64,000 nucleotides of DNA, from NCBI GenBank assembly GCA_029204225.1, contig CM055102.1:49889260-49953259 (forward strand), in the 5' to 3' direction. Of this stretch, positions 12,601-24,403 are shown piece after piece (the first letter of the stretch is position 1; every line of letters begins with the position of its first letter). Both the position numbers and the translations under genes were made by a program. This stretch comes from Diphasiastrum complanatum (lineage: Eukaryota; Streptophyta; Lycopodiopsida; Lycopodiales; Lycopodiaceae). The notes under the pieces are model-generated. The model made no database searches. It saw only the letters and a list, made by a program, of their open reading frames with translations, and had not been told where the DNA came from.

Positions 12601-13012
12601 AGTCAATATTTTCCTGGCCCTTTTTAACTCCAAATTGTTGGAGATGAAATGATCTTGAAATAAGTGTCTACTATCCACGTGAAAGAAAAAGATAATATGT
12701 TTCCTAAATAGCACTTAACCACAAGGCCATCCCATGTTGTAACAATTTATAAAAACTTGCCTAAATGTAAACATCAAAAAGGGAGCCACAAAATTGAAAC
12801 TCTTTGCCCTATCACAAATCTGAAATTCTTTGCAACTTCAAGATTTCTCTTCTTAAATAATGTAGATTACTTAATAGCATAAAAAAAAATTCAACTAAGT
12901 ACCTTCGGCTTCTGGCAATCTGTGAATTGCCTGTTGACCTGCTTTGCCAGTTGCCTACTAACAAAGTGTACTTGGGTCCCTTCATTATCAGACCTTTGTA
13001 ATGTTATGTTTT
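9601..13012. other. Intergenic, mostly unassigned
   Basis: There is no convincing gene. An (AT)n plus ATTT tract lies at about 10380-10420. A diverged tandem duplication is visible: 12095-12400 against 12555-12880, sharing ATAATCTTCCACTT..AGA, CTAAA..TAAACAT and GCCCTAT..AATC blocks. All open frames are short and lack recognisable motifs. Confidence 0.5.
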
Positions 13013-13408
13013 TAAGTCTATGGAACGATCTCCTTCATAGTAATTGTTGTTGTTCCCTACCAGTGTGCCCTAACAGTGTGACCCTTGATGTATGTTGTGA
13101 CACTTAATCTGATGCTAAAACTCACAAACTTGGCCAACTTTAAGATGGAACGCTGGATGTAGTTGGCACATTTAAGATTTCATAAGCACAAAATCTTTCT
13201 GAGAAAAAGCTCGTTACCAATCTGACAAGCTAGGCTCAGCTAAAACAGAAACATAGTACATGTCATGTGTAAACGAAAAACAAATTATCAAAATCGTGCA
13301 GTATTCATTCACATAGGATCTTTTCATTCTAGGTCAAGAGGAGAGAATAGACTCAGAAACTTAGAGAAGCAACTTTGAGCCGATATCATGATTCATAATA
13401 GCTTGTTT

Positions 13409-13495
13409 AACCCAACGGGGTTGGCTCAACTGGTTAGCTTGGCATCCAAAGTTTCTTTGGTCCCAGGTTCGAACCTCCCCTTGGAAACCAAGAAG
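13409..13495 (+). mobile_element. tRNA-derived SINE-like insertion (87 bp)
   Basis: It has a polymerase III A box, TTGGCTCAACTGGTTAGC (13431 area), and a B box, GGTTCGAACCTCC (13467 area). Flanking it is the exact 15-bp direct repeat CATAATAGCTTGTTT at 13394-13408 and 13496-13510. Copies 2 and 3 of the surrounding unit have a single CATAATAGCTTGTTT (or its complement) with no insert, so this is a true insertion. There is no poly-A tail and little beyond the tRNA-like body. Confidence 0.85.
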
Positions 13496-13683
13496 CATAA
13501 TAGCTTGTTTCAGGTCAGTATTCTCTAACCAGATATATACGCATTTGCAACCACAAAAATGAATCTCAGAATTTGCTTGAAAGATGTCGATAATTCATCT
13601 TCCGTTAATCCGTCGTCTCTGTCGCTCGAAAAAAAATCACAAACCTACTTAATGAATTGCCCCCAAAGCACTTGCTGCGACGC

Positions 13684-14091
13684 TCACAGCTGCTGTGATT
13701 TCGCAACGCAGGCTGCATCACAAGCCACAATCTCGACACGATCCACTACTTGCACGTCATCATTGTCCGTCTTGAAGCTAGCGTTCTTCAAATCCAAGGT
13801 CCAAACGTTGTCACAATACCTGTAAGCGTGAAGATTGCCCTTGAAGCTGATCTTGGAGTGCACCTTTGTCCGCAGCGCTTCGATAATGGATTTGTCAAAT
13901 TGCTTCAGCACTTTCGCAGCCAAGAGCGGCGAAATGGTGCCCTTGATCACCATCTCATCCAGGGCCGCTATCAGCCCCCTGCCAATCAAGGACTTGCGAT
14001 AAAGCTCGAGAGTCCTCTCTCCCCCTCGCCCTCCGTCTCCATCTCCATCTCTCCCTTTTCCGCTCCCTCTCCCTCTCCTTCTATTCGCCAT
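13684..14091 (-). CDS. Transcription initiation factor IIA gamma subunit, copy 1
   Basis: This is the small subunit of TFIIA, which in the nucleus pairs with the alpha/beta subunit and stabilises TBP on the TATA element. The product has 135 residues. Residues 1-26 are an extension rich in R, G and D that ordinary plant TFIIA-gamma (about 106 residues) lacks. From ELYRKS (29-34) the family pattern follows: ALDEMV.KGTISP, VLKQFDKS, SKISFKGNLHAYRYCDNVWT, and VDRVEIVACD near the C end. The helical N half and beta-barrel C half are both complete. ATG 14091 is the first in-frame ATG. No intron interrupts the frame, although TFIIA-gamma genes in plants normally have introns (from memory). Lys63 replaces the usual Val/Leu in VL(V/L)QFDK. 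The frame is uninterrupted, and the same frame is open in two other copies. Confidence 0.88.
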   Translation of the reverse strand: MANRRRGRGSGKGRDGDGDGGRGGERTLELYRKSLIGRGLIAALDEMVIKGTISPLLAAKVLKQFDKSIIEALRTKVHSKISFKGNLHAYRYCDNVWTLDLKNASFKTDNDDVQVVDRVEIVACDAACVAKSQQL

Positions 14092-14150
14092 GAGAGCGAT
14101 CAATCGTCTTCTTTTCTCGTTGTGTGTTGCAATTGGGCCAGCGTCTGTGC

Positions 14151-14156
14151 TTTATA
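14151..14156 (-). promoter_or_regulatory. TATA box of TFIIA-gamma copy 1
   Basis: The minus strand reads AGTATAAAGC about 60 bp upstream of ATG 14091. The CCAAT-type motif CGCCAATCAGG is at about 14241-14251. Both are kept in copies 2 and 3. Confidence 0.6.
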
Positions 14157-14508
14157 CTGGTACCCACCCGCCTTGGTCACCTAGCCGACAACTTTGTATA
14201 CACAATGGCGTTTGGCACTAGGGGTGACTCAGGTCCCTTCCTGATTGGCGGACGTTTGGCGTTACGGTGACGGTGGGGGCTGGTCCTTACGCTCGTGTAT
14301 CTTTCAATCAATTAGTTACAAAAATAAATTTTTGTGTTAAAAATAGAAAGGGAGCATTATGTAAAACCAATGCTTTTTCTAAAGTAGTTAGGAGGGTAGA
14401 AGAGTACGCCCCGTGAGCCTCACTTTCCACCTTGGAATCTAGGCACACTCTTTGGAAGGTGGAGCTGCAATCATCCAGACAACAACATTCCATGGTGCAA
14501 GGGGGGCA

Positions 14509-14811
14509 ATGATTTTGAATTACGCAGTTACAGACAATCCACACATTAGCTTTCCATGGGGAGAAGCAATGATCTTGAATGCAGGAACAATCCATTCATT
14601 AAGGCGGCAATTCACTGAAGCAATTGATGGGCTTCTCTTGAAATTTGTTTTGCCAATCTTGAAGTCATTTTGGATTACGTATTTGAATCGCTTTGCCTAC
14701 ACAATGATCCACATAGCAGCTTTCCACAAGGCAACAATGCTAAATGCAATAATGATCCATCCATTAAGGTGCCAATTCACTCAAGCAATTATATGGCTTA
14801 CATATATGTAA
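14509..14811 (+). CDS. Hypothetical small ORF divergent from TFIIA-gamma, copy 1
   Basis: The frame (about 100 codons from MILN) is also open in copies 2 and 3. It contains an internal repeat: ATIHSLRRQFTEAI in the first half and IMIHPLRCQFTQAI in the second, from a roughly 100-bp tandem duplication in the DNA. In this copy the frame is open further upstream, to 14452. I know no family like it. It may be chance preserved by the youth of the repeat. Confidence 0.3.
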   Translation: MILNYAVTDNPHISFPWGEAMILNAGTIHSLRRQFTEAIDGLLLKFVLPILKSFWITYLNRFAYTMIHIAAFHKATMLNAIMIHPLRCQFTQAIIWLTYM

Positions 14812-14845
14812 TTTTATGTCATTTCCACTAAGTTGATCAAGAGCC

Positions 14846-15234
14846 TGTGAAGAATTGCCAAAAATTGGCAAATCTAGCTTGATCAAAAACCATGTAGTAC
14901 AATGTAAATTTTGTACATAAGTGGATTACACACATGTGAGGCCAAGATGCCGTGTGACAATCCACTCCTAATGTAGGTTAGGTCAAGTCCATAGCATTGG
15001 TCATGTCGTTTTGGTAGTGATTCCTAGTTTATAGGACCTAAATCCTAGCTTTAAGGTGAAAAATTGACCAACTAGCTATCTACCAAGCATGACTCTAGGA
15101 AATAGACTAGGGTTTTATTTTAGGGCAAAAAGGCTGAGTTAACTTCCTTATTACGTGCTGGAAATCCACCTAACTTCACAAAGGAAGTCGAATTTGTTAT
15201 GTATTCCAAGCTCCCATAGTGAGAAGATAGAATA
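14846..15234 (+). repeat. LTR-like segment within TFIIA unit 1
   Basis: It starts TGTGAAGAATTG, as do the copia B LTRs (30541), and holds a CACACATGTGAGG block like the CACACGTGTG block of those LTRs. It is present in all three units (38012 area; 62296 area, reverse). A 45-bp piece also occurs at 46989-47034. No LTR end, primer site or polypurine tract was found, so the status is inferred. Confidence 0.45.
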
Positions 15235-16289
15235 TTTTTGGAGCTCATTGGCAATCTCAAGCTACTCCACTATGTACATTGAGTTTTTGTGATCCAAATG
15301 CAACCAAATCAATTTCTACTTGTTTCTCAGCTTGAAGGCCATACTACAGCCTGTAGTACACATGTGTGGGCTAGGATTTCAGTGTTGATCAATGCTTTTG
15401 ATTTCTAATGTTGTTGTTTGTCAAATTGCCAATCTAGATCAACTTTTTGATGACTAGTTTTTTGATAGATTGTTAAGCAAGCATCCAATCACTCTTGTGG
15501 ATCTTTTGTAGATCCATTTATAGTCCTAAAGTACAGTACTTTCACATGGCACAGCCTAAGAGCTGACCAGGCCGCCATTGCAGCATTCTTCTCAGCTTGC
15601 TTCTTGGTCTTATTGAGAGAGCAAGCTAGAATCTTGATTTTGGTGAGGAGATTTGATTCCAAACTTGGTAGGTGTCCAGATCCATATTGTCCACATGTGT
15701 GGGCACCTCTGAACCTGCATTTAGTGCATGGTATTCATTTGATCCAAATAAATTCAATTTGTGAGCTTTTGATGTAATTTTTGGTGAAAATCTTAGGATA
15801 AGCTACCAAGATTAAGTGCCATTGATTAGATTTGACATAGGGTCATGGGATCTAATTAATCTAGGCTGAAATCAGGTCCTCTAAACTTGTGTTACAGGTC
15901 TTGAAAGAACATCAAAAAGTGTGAGGGAGATTTAGTCATGTTATTGTCCAAAAATAGCCAAAATTGGCAAGATTTGATTGTAAGTAGATTTCACATCATC
16001 TTATCTTCATTCCAACTAAGATTATAAGTCCATTTGTTGGATTAGAAATGTAATTTGAGTGAAACACTACAAGAGAGAGAGATCTTAGTGAGTTTCTAGA
16101 GACAATCAAATCCAGTTCTTGGCAAGATTTGTTTGAGAGTAGTTTTCACTTCATCTTATCTTCATTCTAGCTTTGTGAGGGAGTGATAGAACTGTGATTA
16201 TAAGTCCATTTTTGGATTAGAAATCAAATTTGAGTGAAACGTTGCAAGTGTGAGACCTTTGTGAGTTTCAAGTCAATCAAATCTATTTC
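15235..16289. repeat. Unassigned region with a tandem duplication
   Basis: About 165 bp repeats in tandem (15967-16113 and 16121-16285), sharing TTGGCAAGATTTG, CATCTTATCTTCATTC, ATTATAAGTCCATTT and GAGTGAAAC. No coding potential was recognised. CACATGTGTG motifs at about 15350 and 15686 suggest old LTR sequence. Confidence 0.5.
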
Positions 16290-16299
16290 TTGTTTGTAG

Positions 16300-17250
16300 A
16301 AGTCACTAGTAAGATGGGATTCAAAATCTTCAAGGAGCATGTAGAGAAAGAAATTGGTAAGAAAATTAAAGCCCTGAGGTCCAACAACAGTTCTCTACTG
16401 AACTCAAGGACTATTGCTAGATCCAAGACATCGAACAACAATTTATCACTCCCTATTTGCCTCAGTCTAATGGCTTAGCCGAGTGGAAGAATCATACCCT
16501 CGTCGAGTCGTCCAAATGCGTGCTGGCTCATGAATCTTTATCAAAGGGTTCCTGGGCTGAAGTTGCTCAACCAAGGCCCTCTTAGACAAAACACTACATG
16601 AGGTTTGGACATGATGTAAGCCTTTAGTGTAGAACCTATGAGTATTCAGATGCATTGCCTACGTCCAGAACCCGAAGGAGACAAGGAAAAAATTCGACTT
16701 CCAATGTCTCAAGACCATCCTGATCGGATATACTTCTTCTAACAATACTTACAAGCTATACAACCTCGATACCTAGTAGATTTTATTCAACAGGGATACA
16801 GTTATCGAGGATCAGTTCATCGACTTCAAAGACAAAGAGAAAGTTCCATACAAATCTTTGACACCTGCCTCCGACATGACAATTTGAGCCTTTGGCTCAA
16901 GCGTGCCAATAGTCGATCAACTATTCGACAGTGAGTCAGAAGAAGACGTTGTTGTTACTCAGCGACAATAAGTCAAAAGATTGGATTATCAGTCGACGCT
17001 ACCTCCAATAATACCAAACCGAGTGTGCTCACAACCCACAAGTTATATTGATGAGTCTACTTGTCTCTTAATTCAAGAACCGACTATTGTTGAAGAGGCA
17101 CATAGCCAACCGGAATCCGACCTCTAGAGATAAGTGATGGACAAAGAGTATTCATCTCTCCAGACATGGTTATTAGTCGAACCACCTGCTGACATCAATC
17201 TTATTGATTACAAATGTGTCTTTACGATCAAGTATAACTCCAATGGAGGG
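16300..17250 (+). pseudogene. copia D integrase/linker/RT-start remnant
   Basis: It begins with FKIFKEHVEKEIGKKIKALRSN (integrase core; the second catalytic Asp is missing). It continues through NPKETRKKFDF, LKTILIGYTSSNNTYKLYN and the linker, to FTIKYNSNG at the RT start. The sequence parallels 56590-57560, so it is the same family. Many stops and small indels are present. It is cut off at about 17250. Confidence 0.75.
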
Positions 17251-17259
17251 CCCAACTCC

Positions 17260-17500
17260 CAAGTTGACTAGTTGCTTGAGGTAAGCCTATCATTGCTTTC
17301 CAACATGAAGCCTCCCTTGTAGCCATGTTGCAATGATTGATCTTCTTATTTGAACCTGTTCTAATACACTTAGCACTCTCTTGAAAATCAACAAATGATG
17401 ACATGAAGAAATCACAAAGATTTGGAAACAATCTAGCCTCTCTTTTTCTTTCTTCTAGCAAATCTAGCACATAGAATTGATGATATATTGATCACACTTG
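17260..17500 (-). pseudogene. copia gag start and leader fragment
   Basis: The minus strand reads MATREASCWKAM from about 17327. It matches the gag start and leader at about 46004-46140 (MATSSGVMLEAND). The fragment ends abruptly against the copia D remnant. Confidence 0.55.
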
Positions 17501-19080
17501 ACCTACGTAAAATATAATAAACTTTTGCACTTTCCTAAGATTGAAACACACTCTTGAAAATTCCACCAACTCAAGGAAGGGGAGCTATGGAAGAAAATCC
17601 TACTATAATGGACCATAATGATCTCTCCAAATAGATTTCTAACACCTATTTTGCAAATGTGTGATTTTGTGGATTGCTGGATGAAAGCAAGGGCTAATGA
17701 TCTTTCTAGTGTGTGATAGCATGATTAAGCAACAACAATCAAGCATTCATTCATCCACAAGCAATCATACAATAGCAAAATAGGAGGTCTTCACAAAGTA
17801 AGAAAAATGAAGGAGAAGGCTTCACTTCTCTCTCTCTTAATATCTATTCTTAACAATGAAAAGTGAATCAAAATTGGTGTCACATCCCTACTTATAGACA
17901 AATCTACGTTAGGGTTTTTTGTGCACCCAAAACCATGTGCCATAAGAATCTGAGTTTGTAAAAAGTTCTAAACCAATTTGTAGATTTAACTACTTTGGGT
18001 CCTTTCTTATTTTAGGCCCATTGGAGTATCGATCTATTTCCATTTCTCCCACCATTGGCTTACAAGTACAATGCACCTTCTAAGGGTATCTGATGTTATA
18101 TTACAAATAGATCTAAGTCATTATGCTGACTCAGCCATGCTTTTGTTCCCGTCGGTGTAAAATATGTCGGGGAGACACTCGGGGCTTTGTTTTCACTCAT
18201 TGGTTGGTCCGCGACTTGTCGACCTTCTGGTATTGGCGTTCCTGGTAAATCTAGAATTTGGAACTCTTTCTCGGTTATTTGCCGATGCTCCTTAATGTAG
18301 TTGGTGGCTCAATTCCTTCACTTGATATCCATTGGGCTCTTTTAGCATCTGAAATTCATTAGAAGAATCTTCACCAAAATCTTCTAACATGCCCCCACTA
18401 TGAATTTTGTGAGAGTCCCTTGGCACCTGATGTTGTTGGCGTTAGCGTGCTTGGTGATGTGAGACCGTGGCAAGGTGAAGTGGGGTATAAACAAGAGGGG
18501 GCTGAGAAGCTGCAAAAAGTTAGGAAAAAATTTGTGGCAACAAAATTGAGGTTGAGAGGAAGGGAAACAGGGAAAGTATATGTACAATTAGATAAAGGAG
18601 AAGTAAGAAAGAGAAAATTAAACTAACGGTGATGTTTTTTCTAGACCTCTTGTGTTTTTACTTTTTTTTTTTTTTGAATGGATACAAGGTGTGGAGACAT
18701 GGATTAGGGAGCTTTCTCTAGTTGTTGGGCCTTCGCATCTTCGGCATCACAGATCTTACAGTGGGTTTCAGCAACTACGCAGACAAAACGAGACCACAAT
18801 CTGTTGTGCGTTATGGATTGCGAGCGGATTGGAAACTGAGAACGCCTGTCGTAATATACCAACAAAGAATTGCTAAATATGTGTCATATTTATGTTGTTC
18901 CCCAAGGAGATAGCACTTAAAAGTTGTTAAATTGGTATAGTCCTAACTTATTTCAAATGAAGTAGAGGCGGATGTTAATTTGATTGTCAACAGACATTTT
19001 ATAAGTAGCCAGTATTACTTGTATTTGTGGTGGGTGTTGATAAATGAATTCCAAACAACAATCATCCTCTATCAAACCGA
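17501..19080. other. Unassigned
   Basis: No gene or known repeat was recognised. There is a T12 run at about 18661-18674 and several short open frames without motifs. Confidence 0.4.
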
Positions 19081-19189
19081 ATGAAAAGCATTCTGCAAAT
19101 GAAATGTTATAAGAGTAGCTCAAATGAATTACACTCTATATGGCTAGAAACCACATGATCACTGCATGATCGGGAGTCAGGGCTGCACT

Positions 19190-19691
19190 GCACTCGGATT
19201 GTAGATGTTTGACCCATTCAATATAGTCTCGGACCCTTTTTCATTTTCCCATCTTGACTTTGCTTAGCAGGAGAAACGGGTCTTCCAAGAACTTTCTTGG
19301 TTTAAAGCGCGTAATGAGAGCCCACTTTAACCGCTTCCCAGGTGGATTTCTCTTCCTCTGACAGGTTGAAAAACCAATCCCGAGCCACTGCAAGCAAGGA
19401 CATAAGAAATAGCATCAGCTTCTCTACAGATGTCCGTTCACCGTAGATTTCACAAGCTTGCTCGTAGATCTGGAGGAATCGGATGAGATCTGATGATCCA
19501 TCATATTTTGGTATCTCCATCCGTGGTTCTCTCCTAACTGCATGCAAGGGTGCGACAAGTATGGGTTGGCCCATTGGATCCATTGGTATTGGTTCCGGTT
19601 TTGCCTCTTGTTGCACAACTGCTAATCTGGGAAGGTGTGGTGTCTGATTTGCTATCCTTCGTGCTATTGATCGTCCCGATCTTAGATTCAT
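19190..19691 (-). pseudogene. Ty3/gypsy gag fragment
   Basis: The intact part (19302-19691) encodes a retrotransposon-gag domain. It starts MNLRSGRSIARR and includes EIPKYDGSSD, IRFLQIYEQACE and ARDWFFNLSEEEKSTWEAVK, the usual PxFDG..D...FL / A..WF..L....I.SW..F pattern. After a frameshift near 19302 the next frame continues with DYIEWVKHLQSECSAAL. No protease or RT follows. Confidence 0.75.
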
Positions 19692-19879
19692 CCGATGGCG
19701 GATTCCAAAGTGATTGGATTTTGCTTATACAGTAGGATGTAGTCTAGATCTTCAAGGATTTGATCGATCTGATAAGCTAGAATGAATTTTAGACCTTTTA
19801 CGGTGGTTTTTCCTTGATAACTTTTTACTCCTTGCACTAATTGACCTGAGATTTTGATAGTAGCTGGATCTAATGCATA

Positions 19880-20577
19880 TCTTTCCACTGATCTGGTCTG
19901 TGAGGGTTATCTTGTGCAAGGGTTGGCTGTGCAAGGGTTCTTTAGCTATTTTTACAGGTAAAAAACTTGATATCTTTCTTCTCTGGGAAGTAACTCTCGC
20001 AAGCGTCATAGCAGCTAGATCTGGGTTAGATCTCACTATACAATTCTCTTCGATAGTTAACTCTCGCAAGAAGTGAAAATTTCACTATATGTGAGGGTTT
20101 AAAATCATACTAACTCTCGCAGGATTCATCATTGATGTAATTTGACATTCTAAATCGATTGAGAGGGTCTGCGAGAGTTCTTACTGGAAGGACTTGCTGG
20201 ATCTTCACTTTTTAGTGATTTTTTTGCACTTAAATCCAATTTTTTGCTCATTATAATCAAACTAACTCTCGCAAGCTCTTCTGTGTCCTAGTCTCACTGA
20301 GATGGAACTTTAGAATCCTCTGCAAGAGTTCTTGACCACTAGAATTGAAAATTTCACTGTCTGCGAGGGTTCACTAGTACTTTCCCTTCTCTTTTTTCAC
20401 TTTAAACTCTTGCACATGCACTTGATCATCAAACTAACTCTCGCAAGTTTCTCTGTGTCCTGGTCTCATTGAGATGGAACTTCAAAAGGCTCTACGAGAG
20501 TTCTTATGATGATTTGAATTTTTTTGAATTTTTTCAAGGGTTTTTTGAATTTTTTATGATTTTTCGCGAGAAGAGGA
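19880..20577. repeat. Array of AACTCTCGCAAG motifs in both orientations
   Basis: Exact or near copies of AACTCTCGCAAG occur at about 19992, 20058, 20111, 20268 and 20437. Inverted forms (TGCGAGAGTTC, CTGCAAGAGTTC, TGCGAGGGTTC, TACGAGAGTTC) occur at about 20170, 20321, 20361 and 20495. Two neighbouring units (20262-20336 and 20432-20506) also share TGTGTCCT.GTCTCA.TGAGATGGAACTT between an arm and its inverse. Confidence 0.75.
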
Positions 20578-20923
20578 TGATGAACGATGAGTCGTCTCGG
20601 TTGCAAAAGTGAAACATTCGTGAAAGCGAAGCAACAACAATTCAATGCGATTCGGATGGAGTTCAGATGCGATCACTGGACATTGCCAGCTGAAGCACTC
20701 CTATAGTCCTCCAAAATGTAGTCAGGCACTGCTGATCTACGTTTATGAACTAATGTAGCATTCAACAAAGTTTTAACCAATGTGTGAAATTAAAATGAAT
20801 GATAGAATCAGACACACGAATAACAACAAACACATTTGCATTCAAGATCATACATCATAGAAGGGACATGTGCACAATCGCTACAAGATCTATTGATTTT
20901 CTCTGATTCTTCAAGCACTGCAT
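20578..20923 (-). repeat. Half of a copia A LTR
   Basis: It matches 8412-8751 closely, from TGATGAACGATGAGTCGTC to TTCAAGCACTGCAT. It then breaks at the same GCAT where the LTR at 3530 begins. The sequence beyond leads into a CACTA-associated repeat. Confidence 0.85.
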
Positions 20924-21780
20924 TGCACATGTACTTTGAGACATAAGACAATGCATGGGATGTCATACTCTAAATTGTGAAAGCCTTATAAAAAGTATGG
21001 ACCACATTAGAAAGATAGAGATAATTTTTCTTACAATTTCATAATTTTTTTCGTATGTCATGTAGCGTGCAACTATAGAGAAGGATCCGACGCCACGGCA
21101 GTCATGTTTAGCTCAGTCGTTATCTGAGCTAAAGAACTTGCTATTGAGGTTTAGAGTTTGAGGTTGGTGATATTTTTTGCAACTTCAGCCAACAAATTGC
21201 AGGTATTTATTCACAATTTTTTTAGCAAAAATTGACAAAACAATTGCGAAAATTCATTTTCGCAATTTTTTTCAAAATAGTGTATAAAAATTGCGGAAAG
21301 TAAATTCGCAATTTATATTTTATTGCAAATTTATTTTCCGCAAATTTTTGACACTATTTTGAAAAAAAATTACAAAAATGAATTTTCATAATTTTTTTTG
21401 CAATTTTTGCACAAAAAATTGCGAAAAAATATCTACAATTTTTGCCACAATTTTCGCAATTTTTTTGACAATTTTTGCCCAAAAAATTTGGTAAAAAATA
21501 TCAGCCAAACAAATTGCGAAAACAAATTGTGGAAATAAATCCACAATTATTATGCCAAAAAATTGTGGGTGGGTTTCCACAATTTTTTTATTGTTAATTT
21601 AGCCATAAAAATTATGAAAAATTAGCCAAAAAAATTGCGGGTCCGAAATTACGGATTTGCAAAAAAAAAAATGTGGAAACTGTTTTCGCAAGTTTTTTAG
21701 CAAAAAATGACAAAAATTGTGGAAATTTCCGTAATCTTTGCCATTTTTTCCCACAATTTTTGCCAACTTTTCTTGTAGTG
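20924..21780 (-). mobile_element. CACTA transposon end, copy 2
   Basis: The right boundary on the minus strand is CACTACAAGAAAAG (21767-21780), a canonical CACTA terminus. It is preceded by a dense AATTGCG/CGCAATT field (21170-21770). The left part (20994-21180) matches 1190-1350. The left terminus is not CACTA, so the element is incomplete or the true left end is lost. Confidence 0.75.
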
Positions 21781-22166
21781 AAGTCAGTGTCGTCGCCACA
21801 TCCTCCACAACAGGAGACATCGAGGCAGCTCCTCCTCCTCTCTGGAGAGTGTTGGGAGGAAGCACTAGTAGTAGTGACATGGGTGATGATGCGACCCTCA
21901 TCGAAGTGACTTTCATGGGAAGGAGAAACATGTGACTGGTCTACATGAGGAGTGGACTGAATCTCCTCGGTCGATGATGTGTACTCAACCAGTTGAGAGG
22001 AGCTACGGGCCTCACGTTGAGCCCTCAAGCACTGTAAGACCCTATCCTGTTGCAAGGAATGCAATTGATCAAGGTAGCTAATGAGCTCACTCTCGCTCAT
22101 AGAGAAAAGGCAGGATGACCCACGACTATGGCCTAACCTCTTACTAGGGAATCCAGTATCTGACAT
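21781..22166 (-). pseudogene. Unrecognised ORF interrupted by a CACTA element
   Basis: The minus-strand frame starts MSDTGFPSKRLG (ATG at 22166). It has a Ser/Gln/Arg-rich, probably helical stretch with LISYLDQLHSLQQDR and a C-rich end, CCGGCGDD. At 21781 it runs into the CACTA terminus, and the remaining open frame is transposon repeat. I do not recognise the family. The interrupted frame suggests insertion into a coding exon. Confidence 0.4.
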
Positions 22167-22246
22167 AATGGGTGCAATGGAATACGAGGGATGAATATTG
22201 TAGACAACCAATGGGAGTCTTCAAAATTAGTAAGAAAAAAACATCA

Positions 22247-24370
<2,124 letters not shown>

Positions 24371-24403
24371 TATAGATGGAAAATTGATTTATATGTTGGT
24401 ATT

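Larger units (their letters stand above)
13013..15234 (-). repeat. TFIIA-gamma repeat unit, copy 1
   Basis: The unit begins TAAGTCTATGGAACGATCTC, shared with 36195. It ends GAGAAGATAGAATATTT, shared with the reverse complement starting at 61903. It contains the TFIIA-gamma CDS, its promoter, a divergent ORF and an LTR-like part starting TGTGAAGAATTG (14846). Flanking sequences differ from those of copies 2 and 3. No clear terminal inverted repeats or Helitron ends were seen, so the mobilising agent is unknown. Confidence 0.8.

Noticed and set aside
13409-13495. Functional tRNA gene
   Set aside because: It has A and B boxes but no complete acceptor stem pairing, and it is flanked by a target duplication with empty sites in sister copies, so it is a retroposed insertion.
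13013-15234. TFIIA unit as a Helitron or MULE
   Set aside because: I saw no TC...CTRR ends with a hairpin, no long terminal inverted repeats and no 9-bp target duplication at the visible boundaries.
16062-16078. CACTACAAG on the plus strand, resembling a CACTA terminus
   Set aside because: It continues GAGAGAGAGATC, not AAAA, lacks subterminal repeats, and the surrounding tandem copy has a different sequence at this point.
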